The notes under the pieces were generated by a model that saw nothing but the letters and a program-made list of their open reading frames with translations, did no database searches and was not told the origin of the DNA. Positions 25,401-33,375 of a stretch of DNA of 64,000 nucleotides are shown one piece after another. Each line of letters starts with the position of its first letter. The first letter of the stretch is position 1. Both the position numbers and the translations under genes were made by a program. The DNA is from Mycoavidus cysteinexigens_A (GTDB lineage Bacteria; Pseudomonadota; Gammaproteobacteria; Burkholderiales; Burkholderiaceae): NCBI GenBank assembly GCA_031963245.1, contig JASSUC010000004.1:69710-133709 (forward strand), given 5' to 3'.

Positions 25401-27981
25401 GCCGATGACTGGAAGTGGCAATCAATACCACTTTATCCATAAATCGCTGCTGGAATATTTTGTAGCGCGGGCGCTTTTCGAGTCGTTGGATGCGTGCACG
25501 GCACTAAGCACCCGCTCTCATCGCCGTAGCGATGCTTCAATCTATAGTTTTGAAGACCAACCTACTCTACCTTCTAGAATGCTGCCAGACGTATCGTTAG
25601 CTCCCAAGCATTGGGTTAGCGATCTGGGTGTGGTGCAATGGTTGACCGACCGTGTTAAGCAAGAACCCACCTTTAAGGAACAGCTCTTAGCGATTATCAA
25701 GCGCTCCAAAATCGTTGCTGGGGTCCGCCAAGCAGCGGCCAATGCGATCACCATTTTGGTTAGAGCGGGGGTGCAATTCAATGGGGCAGATTTCAAAGGT
25801 ATTCAGATTCCTGGGGCCGACTTAAGTTATGGGGTTTTGGATAGTGCTCAATTCCAATCGATTCCAGGAGGCCAGCAGACCGATTTAAGAAAAGTCTGCT
25901 TGAAAGGGGCATGGCTGCGCAGCGCAGATTTCAGCGCTGCCAAAATGCAAGGCGTACAGTTTGGGGAGTTGCCGAGTTTGCGACTTGAGAGCAGAGTTAA
26001 TGCTTGCTGCTATTCGCCCGATGGGCGCTACTTAGTGGCTACAATAGGCGGCTTGTCTGAACCAGGAAAGCTTGCGCTGTATGAGGTCGAGACATTAGCG
26101 CATGTGCATACGTTCGAAGGGCATACCAGCTTGGTGACAAGCGTCGCGTTCTCAAGCGATGGACAAACGCTGGTCTCCGGCAGTTGGGACAATACGGTGC
26201 AGCTGTGGTCGGTCTCCGAGAACAAGCCGGTGCACACGTTCAAAGGACATACCAACTCGGTGACAAGCGTCGCATTCTCAAGCGATGGACAAACGCTGGC
26301 CTCGGGCAGTGATGACAATACGGTGCGGCTGTGGTCGGTCGCCGAGCAAAAGCCGTGGCACACGTTCAAAGGACATACCAACTCGGTGACCAGCGTCGCG
26401 TTCTCAAGCGATGGGCAAACGCTGGCCTCCGGTGGTAGGGACGCGACGCTACGGCTGTGGTCGGTCGCCGAGCAAAAGCCGTGGCACACGTTCGAAGGAC
26501 ATACCCACGAGGTGACAAGCGTTGCGTTTTCAAGCGATGGACAAACGCTGGCCTCGGGCAGTTGGGACAATACGGTGCGGCTGTGGTCGGTCGCCGAGAA
26601 CAAGCCGGTGCACACGTTCGAAGGACATACCGACTCGGTGACAAGCGTCGCGTTCTCCGGCGATGGACAAACGCTGGCCTCCGGCAGTTGGGACAATACG
26701 GTGCGGCTGTGGTCGGTCGCCGAGAACAAGCCGGTGCACACGTTCGAAGGACATACCGACTCGGTGACAAGCGTCGCGTTCTCAAGCGATGGACAAACGC
26801 TGGCTTCGGGCAGTTGGGACAATATGGTGCGGCTGTGGTCGGTCACCGAGCAAAAGCCGTGGCACACGTTCGAAGGACATACCCACGAGGTGAGAGGCGT
26901 CGCGTTCTCAAGCGATGGACAAACGCTGGCCTCGGGCAGTTGGGACGATACGGTGCGGCTGTGGTCGGTCGCCGAGAACAAGCCGGTGCACACGTTCAAA
27001 GGACATACCAACTCGGTGACAAGCGTCGCGTTCTCCGGCGATGGACAAACGCTGGCCTCGGGCAGTGATGACAATATGGTACGGCTGTGGTCGGTCGCCG
27101 AGAACAAGCCGGTGCACACGTTCAAAGGACATACCAACTCGGTGACAAGCGTCGCATTCTCAAACGATGGACAAACGCTGGCCTCGGGCAGTTGGGACAA
27201 GACGGTACGGCTGTGGTCGGTCGCCGAGAACAAGCCGGTGCACACGTTCGACGGACATACCAAGATGGTGACAAGTGTCGCCTTCTCAAGCGATGGACAA
27301 ACGCTAGCCTCGGGCAGTGGGGACTGGACAGTGCGGCTGTGGTCGATCACTGAGCAAAAGCCGTGGCACACGTTCGAAGGACATACCCACGAGGTGACAA
27401 GCGTCGCGTTTTCAAGCAATGGACAAACGCTGGCCTCCGGCAGTGAGGACAAGACGGTGCGGCTGTGGTCGGCAGCCGAGAAAAAACTGTTGCACTCGTT
27501 TAAAGGACATACCCACTTCGTGACAAGCGTTGCGTTCTCCAGCGATGGCCGAATACTGGCCTCGGGCAGTGATGACAAGACGGTGCGGCTGTGGTCGATG
27601 ACTTCAGGCCAATGTTTAACCGTGATTCAAGGTTTTAATGGGGGTGTCAATTCTGTTGCTTGGTACACGAGCGCTGAAGGAGTCTGGCTGGCAACGGGAA
27701 GTGACGACAAAGTGATACGCCTTTGGCAAGTGCATTGGGACGGTGAGACGTGCCGCGTGACATTACACTGGGCCTCAGCACAAACAACATTGACGGCACC
27801 CGGGATGTCCATTCAAGAGGTGATCGGACTCAGTGCGAGGAATGCACAGCTACTCAAGCAACGCGGCGCGACGGGAGAGCCGCACCAGACTGAGGAGCAA
27901 GAAGCGCGGCCATTACTGACACAAAGCGCAGAAGCGCCAGCATTCACGCTAAAGACAGCTTATTATGAAGAAGAGCTTTAA
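22477..27981 (+). CDS. NACHT STAND protein with N-terminal TPR/helical region, pentapeptide segment and 14 WD40 blades
   Basis: An 1834-aa NLR-like signal-transduction ATPase. Residues 23-150 resemble TPRs (KEAIDYQKQGDLEEAEECYL), and 160-650 are helical with no domain I recognise. The NACHT ATPase has Walker A GDSGAGKT (674-681) and Walker B FVFILDGYDE (744-753). Winged/helical regions follow to about 1010, then pentapeptide repeats (about 1095-1155), then WD40 blades: one degenerate, twelve 42-aa units (1217-1720) and one terminal blade, and a conserved tail. GAGGAG precedes the ATG. By analogy NACHT proteins oligomerise on ligand sensing, with WD40 as sensor; the ligand and effector activity here are unknown. 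A paralogue lies at 47068-52095. Confidence 0.9.
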   Translation: MEQIGQVLHRPSLTLIPPAHSFHKEAIDYQKQGDLEEAEECYLKALSLAEKAYQLNPTKSKVSQDLAALYLDYGRLLNWQSRFHDAREAYRQAHEHGWEANRLTPHQPKVQNLFKDIGLQYNRFLLTQGETDQADKIFDSVVQSPSSASQRARIIKYFSASSNWVPDREDADLDYPSFRVVNSAFDNYLGRLAPYTKPFFTQPLQPATTLPYRRDEAIQETRHLAWCIQQNDVSPEKKAAWMSDAEKVVEVFSKIDIKNLAHVQEIVALASIDHTQLHRNITNALLNGLQPEKNRFLNLFLLRGVSVMMLYRRRLTHDPHVVGDCVALLLALLNFLDNIHIYKNREQTQTLLHTLSLVLDLALDYNLSGIDRDKFEPPLNNTLNRFDNKEKYPELAWIVEYIRQKLVRLPNNESLSKALLRRVGAGLEGGMYLTAFGLKLVGTHGVALAAEAVASDTFASVYASFKKAFDGIKWLKRAPWYGDLCFIDLLIGAGRLDLLEQQINGTWDEPLLRGLCDRLEQLAYSQTDPNAQSGALKLLKALEFGQVKWAQHISSIQQYAKQNLNRLALMWPSPNIEAMERGGYAPRAGHPFWSAPPSNQLWKGIPLPSTPAELRRALKEQYVTALEQDQIFQKTIQLYVAPSDRVSRQTTDPFPLLRTVQNLLKDKHVILLTGDSGAGKTTFNRMLEKQLWEEKQEPELDLIPLLISLSSIDKPEHDLIAKALKKRGLSESQIQRLKQEKQEFVFILDGYDEIRQPQNLYLSNHINQPDGWQGRMVISCRSEYLGHGYRSRFQPNPQLLGDDPSFREVVIEPFSPEERDEYVKKYVQHNQPDWTVQQYDTYLRQPHLQVLVSNPFLLRVVLDTLPYLENEGRGQSAIQLRLDLYDQFARHWFERNEQRLSAQNLTGKKNEIFRVMPDDDFAQHGLRFVQDLAVHLYTKNAGNPVVEYSLFKDEGSWKDAFFGREEKKQLLREAWPMTGSGNQYHFIHKSLLEYFVARALFESLDACTALSTRSHRRSDASIYSFEDQPTLPSRMLPDVSLAPKHWVSDLGVVQWLTDRVKQEPTFKEQLLAIIKRSKIVAGVRQAAANAITILVRAGVQFNGADFKGIQIPGADLSYGVLDSAQFQSIPGGQQTDLRKVCLKGAWLRSADFSAAKMQGVQFGELPSLRLESRVNACCYSPDGRYLVATIGGLSEPGKLALYEVETLAHVHTFEGHTSLVTSVAFSSDGQTLVSGSWDNTVQLWSVSENKPVHTFKGHTNSVTSVAFSSDGQTLASGSDDNTVRLWSVAEQKPWHTFKGHTNSVTSVAFSSDGQTLASGGRDATLRLWSVAEQKPWHTFEGHTHEVTSVAFSSDGQTLASGSWDNTVRLWSVAENKPVHTFEGHTDSVTSVAFSGDGQTLASGSWDNTVRLWSVAENKPVHTFEGHTDSVTSVAFSSDGQTLASGSWDNMVRLWSVTEQKPWHTFEGHTHEVRGVAFSSDGQTLASGSWDDTVRLWSVAENKPVHTFKGHTNSVTSVAFSGDGQTLASGSDDNMVRLWSVAENKPVHTFKGHTNSVTSVAFSNDGQTLASGSWDKTVRLWSVAENKPVHTFDGHTKMVTSVAFSSDGQTLASGSGDWTVRLWSITEQKPWHTFEGHTHEVTSVAFSSNGQTLASGSEDKTVRLWSAAEKKLLHSFKGHTHFVTSVAFSSDGRILASGSDDKTVRLWSMTSGQCLTVIQGFNGGVNSVAWYTSAEGVWLATGSDDKVIRLWQVHWDGETCRVTLHWASAQTTLTAPGMSIQEVIGLSARNAQLLKQRGATGEPHQTEEQEARPLLTQSAEAPAFTLKTAYYEEEL
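26125..27636 (+). repeat. Array of twelve 126-bp WD40-coding repeats
   Basis: Exactly 12 x 126 nt with no length change, each coding 42 aa of the form T..VTSVAFSSDGQTLASGS, then .D.TVRLWSVAE.KP.HTF.GH. Units differ mainly at unit positions 2, 3, 21, 23, 33, 36 and 40 (for example NS/HE/DS/KM after GH, W/D/G/E/R before the invariant Asp, N/Q/K and V/W near the end). Near identity at DNA level indicates recent duplication or gene conversion. Confidence 0.95.
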
Positions 27982-28062
27982 GCTTAGGCGTGGAAGCACA
28001 AAAAGAGGCAGAGAACTTTCGAGTTGAGAATTAATATCAACGCACATATGCAGTAAAGAAAA

Positions 28063-28338
28063 AAAGGACGGTTTGATACGCAGGTCAGGCGTAAACGTTT
28101 AATGATTGAGGATTATCTAACGAGTACTGCTGGGTTTATAGCTGTGGGCAATCGGCATGGAACCGACGCCAGTACGGTGCGTAAGTGGGTGGCAGCGTAC
28201 CGTGTTCATGGGGAAGCAAGTGTCAAGAAGAAGTGCAGCAATTACAGTGAGCAATCTCAGGGTTCTGAGACGACCCCATGCAGCCCTAACCCAGCAAGCC
28301 ATATCTGCCAACAGATGAAAGTTGACTGCTATAAATGA
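28063..28338 (+). pseudogene. IS3-type transposase orfA remnant (HTH)
   Basis: The frame upstream of the ATG at 28102 is open and reads KGRFDTQVRRKRLMIEDYL, continuing into HGTDASTVRKWVAAYRVHGE. This matches the helix-turn-helix of IS3-family OrfA proteins (typically ...STVRKWVxxYxxHGExxL). Similarity ends near KKKCSNYS, and no orfB follows, so the element is truncated. It lies 80 nt after the NACHT gene and marks past mobile DNA here. Confidence 0.65.
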
Positions 28339-28372
28339 GCTAAGCACCTAAGAACGCGTTAGAATCCTCTCT

Positions 28373-28915
28373 ATGTTCTATTCACTTCTGGCCATTCTTC
28401 TTTTGGCGTTCTCTTTAGGCGCACGCGCTGATACTGATGTGCAGGCTATGCTTGATGCACGTCAAGCAGCGCTTGATGAGCGTGCCGCGGCACTCGATTA
28501 CGGCTACGCTTTCGAGCAGCACCATTGCTATTCTCGTTTTTTTGTTAATTATTGCTTAAATAAAACTCGCGCTAAGATGCACGACGATAGCGCTGCGCTG
28601 CGTCAAGAGCAGTTAGCACTTGATCGTGAATGGCGCACGCTGCGCGCACAGCAGTATGCTGAACATTTAGCGCAACGGCGGGCGCAAGAAGCGGCTTCTT
28701 GGCCGCAGCGCAAAGCGCAAGAGCGGCGCAACCAGGCGCGTTACCAAGCTAAACAGGCTGACCATCGGCATAAGCTAGAGCAAGCGCGTTTGCGCTCTGC
28801 CCGTAGCGCCCAACAAGTGGCGCGTTATGACGCCAAGCAGCAAGCCGTGAAACGACGTCAAGCAGCTCGCTCGGTGCAGCGTCAGCACAAGCCGGATTCA
28901 GATGCCGCTCGATGA
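28373..28915 (+). CDS. Small exported, Arg/Gln/Ala-rich coiled-coil protein of unknown function
   Basis: A 180-aa protein with a signal peptide (YSLLAILLLAFSLGARA), cleaved near ARA-DTDV. The mature part has two pairs of features: a region with two Cys (HHCYSRFFVNYCLNKTRAK) and a long, very basic predicted helix (QERRNQARYQAKQADHRHKL). Probably periplasmic. It overlaps the start of the downstream helicase by 14 nt, so the two are translationally coupled. I do not recognise a named family; a similar small protein precedes this helicase in Burkholderia as far as I recall. Confidence 0.7.
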   Translation: MFYSLLAILLLAFSLGARADTDVQAMLDARQAALDERAAALDYGYAFEQHHCYSRFFVNYCLNKTRAKMHDDSAALRQEQLALDREWRTLRAQQYAEHLAQRRAQEAASWPQRKAQERRNQARYQAKQADHRHKLEQARLRSARSAQQVARYDAKQQAVKRRQAARSVQRQHKPDSDAAR

Positions 28916-30899
28916 ATCGCTAGCAAGCGGCTTGGATGCGCAACACAACGCTCAGCTTGAAATCCTCTTTGCGACGGATGGCCCGCTCGCGCGCAAGCTC
29001 GCGGGGTATCGCCCACGCGCCGCCCAGCTTGCGATGGCGCGGGCGGTTGCTGCGACCATTGATACAGGCGCTCATAGCGACAGCACATTGCTGGTTGAAG
29101 CTGGCACTGGCACAGGTAAAACCTTCGCCTATCTGATTCCGGCTATTTTGTGGGGCGGCAAAGTCATTATCTCGACCGGTACTAAGCATTTGCAGGATCA
29201 GCTCTTTGCGCGTGATATCCCGATGGTGCGTGAGGCTCTGGCGGCGCCGGTATCGGTGGCGATGCTCAAAGGCCGGGCCAACTATATTTGTCATCACTAT
29301 TTGCAGCGCGCCGTCAGTAGCGGTAGATTGCCCTCGCCACAAGACATGGCCCAGTTACGCGACATTATTCGTTTTGCCAAAATCACGCAAAGCGGCGACA
29401 AAGCAGAGCTTGCATCGGTGCCTGAAGAAGCTCCAGTCTGGGGACTGGTGACGTCAACGCGGGAGAATTGTCTCGGTCAGGAATGTTCGCACTATAAAGA
29501 ATGTTTTGTGATGCGCGCCCGCCGCGAAGCGCAGCAGGCCGATATGGTGGTGGTCAATCATCATCTCTTTTTTGCAGATATCATGCTGCGCGATAGCGGC
29601 GCAGCTGAATTATTACCCAGCGCCAATACGGTGATCTTTGACGAAGCGCATCAATTACCCGCCACCGCCACGCTTTTTTTTGGCGATGCCATTTCTACCA
29701 GTCAGTTTCTGGAGTTGGCGCGAGATATCACTGCTGAAGGGCTTCAGTCCGCACGCGATGCGGCTGATTGGGTCGATCTAGGGGCCATGCTTGGCCAAGC
29801 TGCACGTGATGTACGGCTGGCGTTTGAGACGCAAAACGCCAAATTTCCGCTGGCTCAGCTCGCTCCTGATCATCCTTTGTTTGAGGCGCTTGCCGATTTA
29901 ATGGCTCAGCTTGCCACTTTGATGGTGACGCTGGCAGCTCAAGCCGAGCGGGCCGAGCCCCTGCTTGCTTGTTTGCGGCGCACGCGTGAATTGCATGATG
30001 CGCTGGAATATTTTCAGACAACTGCGCCGGCTCAAACAGATCAGGTCTGCTGGATCGAAGTTTTTTCGCATTCGGTGCAATTGCATATCACGCCACTGTC
30101 GATTGCCGCGATTTTTGAGAAGCAGCGCGCGGATACCCCACGTGCTTGGATTTTCACTTCGGCGACTTTATCGGTTAAAGGTGATTTTAAGCATTATGCA
30201 GCGCAAATGGGACTTGATGCAGAGCGCTCAATGAGTTTACCCAGTCCATTCGATTACGCTCAGCAAGCGTTGTTATATGTGCCGCAAAGAGTGCCGCCAC
30301 CCGCTGCGCCCGATTTTATCGATGCCCTTTGGGAGGCGGTTTTACCCGTGCTTGAGGCCGCGGGTGGACGTGCTTTTGTTTTATGCACGACGTTGCGCGC
30401 GGTCAACCAAATTGCGCAGCGCTTACGCGCAGTCAGTCACACGCGCACATGGAATTTTCCATTATTGGTGCAAGGGGAAGCGAGCCGAGGAGAATTGCTT
30501 GAGCGTTTTCAACACGCCGGCAATGCCATCTTAGTGGGAAGTCAAAGCTTTTGGGAAGGCGTGGATGTCCGTGGCGCTGCTTTGTCACTGGTTATCATTG
30601 ATAAATTGCCGTTCGCGCCACCCGATGATCCGGTGCTGGCGGCACGGCTTGCCTTGCTTGAGAAGCAAGGGCTGAGTCCGTTTGTTGATTATCAATTACC
30701 GCAAGCGGTGATTGCCTTAAAGCAAGGCGCTGGCCGCCTGATTCGGGCTGAAACGGATCGAGGGGTATTGATGATTTGTGATTCGCGCTTGATTGATAAG
30801 CCGTATGGACGGCGGATTTGGCAAAGTTTGCCAGCGTTTAAACGGACGCGTGATTTAAGTGAAGTACAGGCGTTTTTCGATGAAGCAAAGCAGGTTTGA
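28902..30899 (+). CDS. DinG/YoaA-type (XPD/Rad3-related) ATP-dependent DNA helicase
   Basis: 665-aa superfamily 2 helicase. Walker A is GTGTGKT (68-74) and the DEAH box is at residues 247-250 (VIFDEAHQLP). Cysteines consistent with an Fe-S domain appear in NCLGQECSHYKECFV. Motif VI region is QGAGRLIRAETDRG near the C-terminus. Such enzymes unwind DNA 5'-3' and act in repair. The start at 28902 (MPLDESLASGLDAQHN) overlaps the upstream gene. It is convergent with queF. Confidence 0.92.
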   Translation: MPLDESLASGLDAQHNAQLEILFATDGPLARKLAGYRPRAAQLAMARAVAATIDTGAHSDSTLLVEAGTGTGKTFAYLIPAILWGGKVIISTGTKHLQDQLFARDIPMVREALAAPVSVAMLKGRANYICHHYLQRAVSSGRLPSPQDMAQLRDIIRFAKITQSGDKAELASVPEEAPVWGLVTSTRENCLGQECSHYKECFVMRARREAQQADMVVVNHHLFFADIMLRDSGAAELLPSANTVIFDEAHQLPATATLFFGDAISTSQFLELARDITAEGLQSARDAADWVDLGAMLGQAARDVRLAFETQNAKFPLAQLAPDHPLFEALADLMAQLATLMVTLAAQAERAEPLLACLRRTRELHDALEYFQTTAPAQTDQVCWIEVFSHSVQLHITPLSIAAIFEKQRADTPRAWIFTSATLSVKGDFKHYAAQMGLDAERSMSLPSPFDYAQQALLYVPQRVPPPAAPDFIDALWEAVLPVLEAAGGRAFVLCTTLRAVNQIAQRLRAVSHTRTWNFPLLVQGEASRGELLERFQHAGNAILVGSQSFWEGVDVRGAALSLVIIDKLPFAPPDDPVLAARLALLEKQGLSPFVDYQLPQAVIALKQGAGRLIRAETDRGVLMICDSRLIDKPYGRRIWQSLPAFKRTRDLSEVQAFFDEAKQV

Positions 30900-30985
30900 A
30901 TATGCTTCGCGTGCGTCTTCATTGGTTCGCGAAGAAGCGGTGAAGTCCGCTTCGTATCGTTAAACGCCCCTGAAAAGCGGCTGGA

Positions 30986-31810
30986 TTATTGGCGAGCGGT
31001 ACGCATATTATTGGGTAGCGCTAGATTAAAATTCGCTCTGAAAGGGTTAATGTCAAGCCCGCCACGCCGCGTATAGCGCGCATAGACGGCAAGTTTGTCC
31101 GGCCGGCAAATCTGCATCAGGTCGATAAAAATACGCTCAACGCATTGCTCGTGAAAGCCCGTATGCAGCCGATAAGAGATCAGATAGCGCAATAATCCGG
31201 CATGATCAATTGGCGCCCCAGTATAGCGGATCTGAATGCTGGCCCAGTCAGGTTGACCGGTGACTGGGCAGTTTGATTTGAGTAAATTAGAGACGAGCGT
31301 TTCTTCTATCTCAGCCTGGTTAAAGTGTGCTGATAATAATTCAGGCGCGGTCTCATACTGATCAATATCCAGTTCAAGCCGGTCAAGCAGCAAGCCGTCA
31401 AGTTCTTGCCAGTGCAAGGTAGCGAAAGCCGCGGCTTGAGTCAAAATAATCGACACTGGCATGCCACATAGCGCAGACAAATCATCACTGATCAGGGTGC
31501 GGACTTGATCTGCTGAGGCAAATTTTGCTTGGGCAAATGAGCCTAGATATAACTTGAGCGATTTTGATTCGACTAGGTTGGGTGAATCTGCTGGAATGAC
31601 GATGCGCGCTAGCGCGATCTGAGGCTTGCCTCGTTCATTCAGCCACGATAGTTCATAAGCATTCCAAATATCAGCGCCCAAAAAAGGCAAGGCCGCTGAG
31701 ATACCAATTTGCTCGCGCAGCGGCTGGCGCGCAATCGGAAACAGCAAGTTAGGGTCGTAGGGTGTACTGTATTCAGTCGCTTGACCAAGCGGGGACAGGT
31801 GCGGATGCAT
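30986..31810 (-). CDS. queF: NADPH-dependent 7-cyano-7-deazaguanine reductase
   Basis: Reduces preQ0 to preQ1 in queuosine biosynthesis. This is the long, bimodular QueF (274 aa). The nucleophile Cys181 and the acid Asp188 lie in SNCPVTGQPDWASIQIRY. The C-terminal half has the segment YRLHTGFHEQCVERIFIDLM. ATG at 31810. It is convergent with the helicase; the 87-nt gap has small GC-rich hairpins (30905-30934 and 30934-30953) but no T tract. Confidence 0.96.
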   Translation of the reverse strand: MHPHLSPLGQATEYSTPYDPNLLFPIARQPLREQIGISAALPFLGADIWNAYELSWLNERGKPQIALARIVIPADSPNLVESKSLKLYLGSFAQAKFASADQVRTLISDDLSALCGMPVSIILTQAAAFATLHWQELDGLLLDRLELDIDQYETAPELLSAHFNQAEIEETLVSNLLKSNCPVTGQPDWASIQIRYTGAPIDHAGLLRYLISYRLHTGFHEQCVERIFIDLMQICRPDKLAVYARYTRRGGLDINPFRANFNLALPNNMRTARQ

Positions 31811-32104
31811 GGGTTCTTAACCTAAAAATAGCGGGTAGACTGGGGCGGCGCTTCATCCCAGTGCGGTAGTCCAAGGGTAACTCAAAACGGTTGGCGTGCT
31901 GATGAAAACCAGCAATCATAGCGCTAAATACCCTAAATATTCGGATAATGCAACATTATAGTAAAATTAGCCGCAACAGATGATTCAATGAATTGAACGA
32001 AATTAAGGGGCAAGCCTGTCAATTTGGTCTTTATCGACTTGATGGACTTAGGTTGGTTAAATACTTATTAAGGGGGCAGTTAAAAAACATGAAAGAGAAA
32101 TTTA
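31811..32104. other. Spacer between queF and the orphan lipoprotein
   Basis: 294 nt, GC-rich next to queF and AT-rich toward the lipoprotein. No gene is seen. It should contain divergent promoters for queF and the lipoprotein gene. In Burkholderia I recall ilvA near this point, and it is not present here. Confidence 0.4.
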
Positions 32105-33286
32105 ATGAAGTCATTTATTGTTGTGGTAATTTTAAGTTTAAGTATGGTTGCTTGTGGCGGGGGAGATGAGTCTATTTCGACATCTGCGCTCACACCTCGG
32201 CCTAACTTTATAAATAAATTTCCAGTGGGTGAAGGGTTCGTAGAGCCGCTTGAGATTCAGGGTGGGAAGCACCGGAACTTATTAAAACCTGCTGTCGATG
32301 CCGTATCATGGCCCGCGTCTGAGCTTTATAACGCTATTAGGGAGAGTGGTGCAGGCCAAAAGAAAGACCCTCTGGTTAGACGTTATTCTTCTCCTATTCA
32401 TTCGAGATCAATCGTATCATCCCCTACCTCACCCGTTGCTAATGAGAGTCGTCGCGCAGGCCAGGAGGTAGAGCCTCTGATTAGGCGTAATCCTCGCCCT
32501 TCTAATGTTAGGCATAGTATGGATCAGGCTTTGATGCAGAGGAATTCCGCAGCATGGCCTTCGGAGTCTTATCTTCATCTTGCGAGGCGTCATGCACACA
32601 AACAAAAGCATCACTCTCATCCTGTTTCTGTTGCCGCGGCATCTTCCATCTCGTCTGTTCTTGCTATTGTGACTGATATAAACCAACTTTCCATAAGTGA
32701 AAATTGGGTGGAGTCGCCGAAGTCTAGTTCAATTAGCTTAGAACATAATATTTCTAATTTAGGTATTTCATATAACGATTTTAAATCAAAGGTTTTTGGT
32801 GAGTTTTCTAGTTATTTTTCTCTCTTTTTGTCTTTGGATACGTATTACTTGTATGCTGATGATTTCAAAGAAGAAGTAAAACTACGGATATATTTTAATC
32901 GGCAATCCGATTCAAATTTTTGTGAGAAAAAATTTATTAAGATAAGTGACGCTAATATTATAAAAGATGAAATAATCAATGCTGAAAGAGTAGTGTTATT
33001 AACTAATTTTGATGTTGCATCTGGGAATGTTGACGATTTTCAGAAAAAAGAGGATGAGTCTTATTTTCTGATAGTATTTCGCCGTTCTGAAGCCGATAAA
33101 AAATGGTATAAATATTCCATGGTGGGTGACCAACTGTCGTGGCAAGAGATAGAAGATAAGCATTTTGAGTACTGGTTTGAGACGGGCGCACAATTTGTTT
33201 ACTTTACTTCAGATGAGCTTAAAGCCGTGAGGAAAGAGGAACAGGTGCCTTATTTGGCAGAAGTACAAGAGGAGGGAGTGGAATAA
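32105..33286 (+). CDS. Orphan lipoprotein of unknown function
   Basis: 393 aa. The N-terminus MKSFIVVVILSLSMVACGGG has a good lipobox (MVAC, Cys17). Residues 40-180 are basic and low-complexity with degenerate internal repeats: AGQKKDPLVRR and AGQEVEPLIRR, and SWPASELYNAIRES and AWPSESYLHLARRH. From about residue 185 the composition changes to acidic/aromatic, and the DNA becomes markedly AT-rich compared with neighbours. It ends in an acidic tail. No family is recognised. Low GC and isolation suggest horizontal origin; a surface or secreted role is only a guess. Confidence 0.75.
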   Translation: MKSFIVVVILSLSMVACGGGDESISTSALTPRPNFINKFPVGEGFVEPLEIQGGKHRNLLKPAVDAVSWPASELYNAIRESGAGQKKDPLVRRYSSPIHSRSIVSSPTSPVANESRRAGQEVEPLIRRNPRPSNVRHSMDQALMQRNSAAWPSESYLHLARRHAHKQKHHSHPVSVAAASSISSVLAIVTDINQLSISENWVESPKSSSISLEHNISNLGISYNDFKSKVFGEFSSYFSLFLSLDTYYLYADDFKEEVKLRIYFNRQSDSNFCEKKFIKISDANIIKDEIINAERVVLLTNFDVASGNVDDFQKKEDESYFLIVFRRSEADKKWYKYSMVGDQLSWQEIEDKHFEYWFETGAQFVYFTSDELKAVRKEEQVPYLAEVQEEGVE

Positions 33287-33375
33287 GGTCTTTTTTAAGT
33301 AGCGTGAGCGATACAGTACAATTCGATCTCGCGCCAATTATTGCCGGCAAGGCCGCTGGCTCGCTATAAGTAGAC

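Noticed and set aside
26457..27068. Open plus-strand frames inside the WD40 array in a second frame, with Arg-rich repeats
   Set aside because: Shadow frames of the repeat; the codon pattern and domain match support only the WD40 frame.
26028..27578. A 516-codon open frame on the minus strand across the first WD40 array
   Set aside because: It mirrors the 126-bp repeats in antisense, has no start context, and its repeat composition follows wholly from the plus-strand WD40 coding constraint.
26125..27636. Tandem 126-bp repeats considered as a CRISPR or satellite array
   Set aside because: There are no spacers; the repeats are in frame and encode canonical WD40 units.
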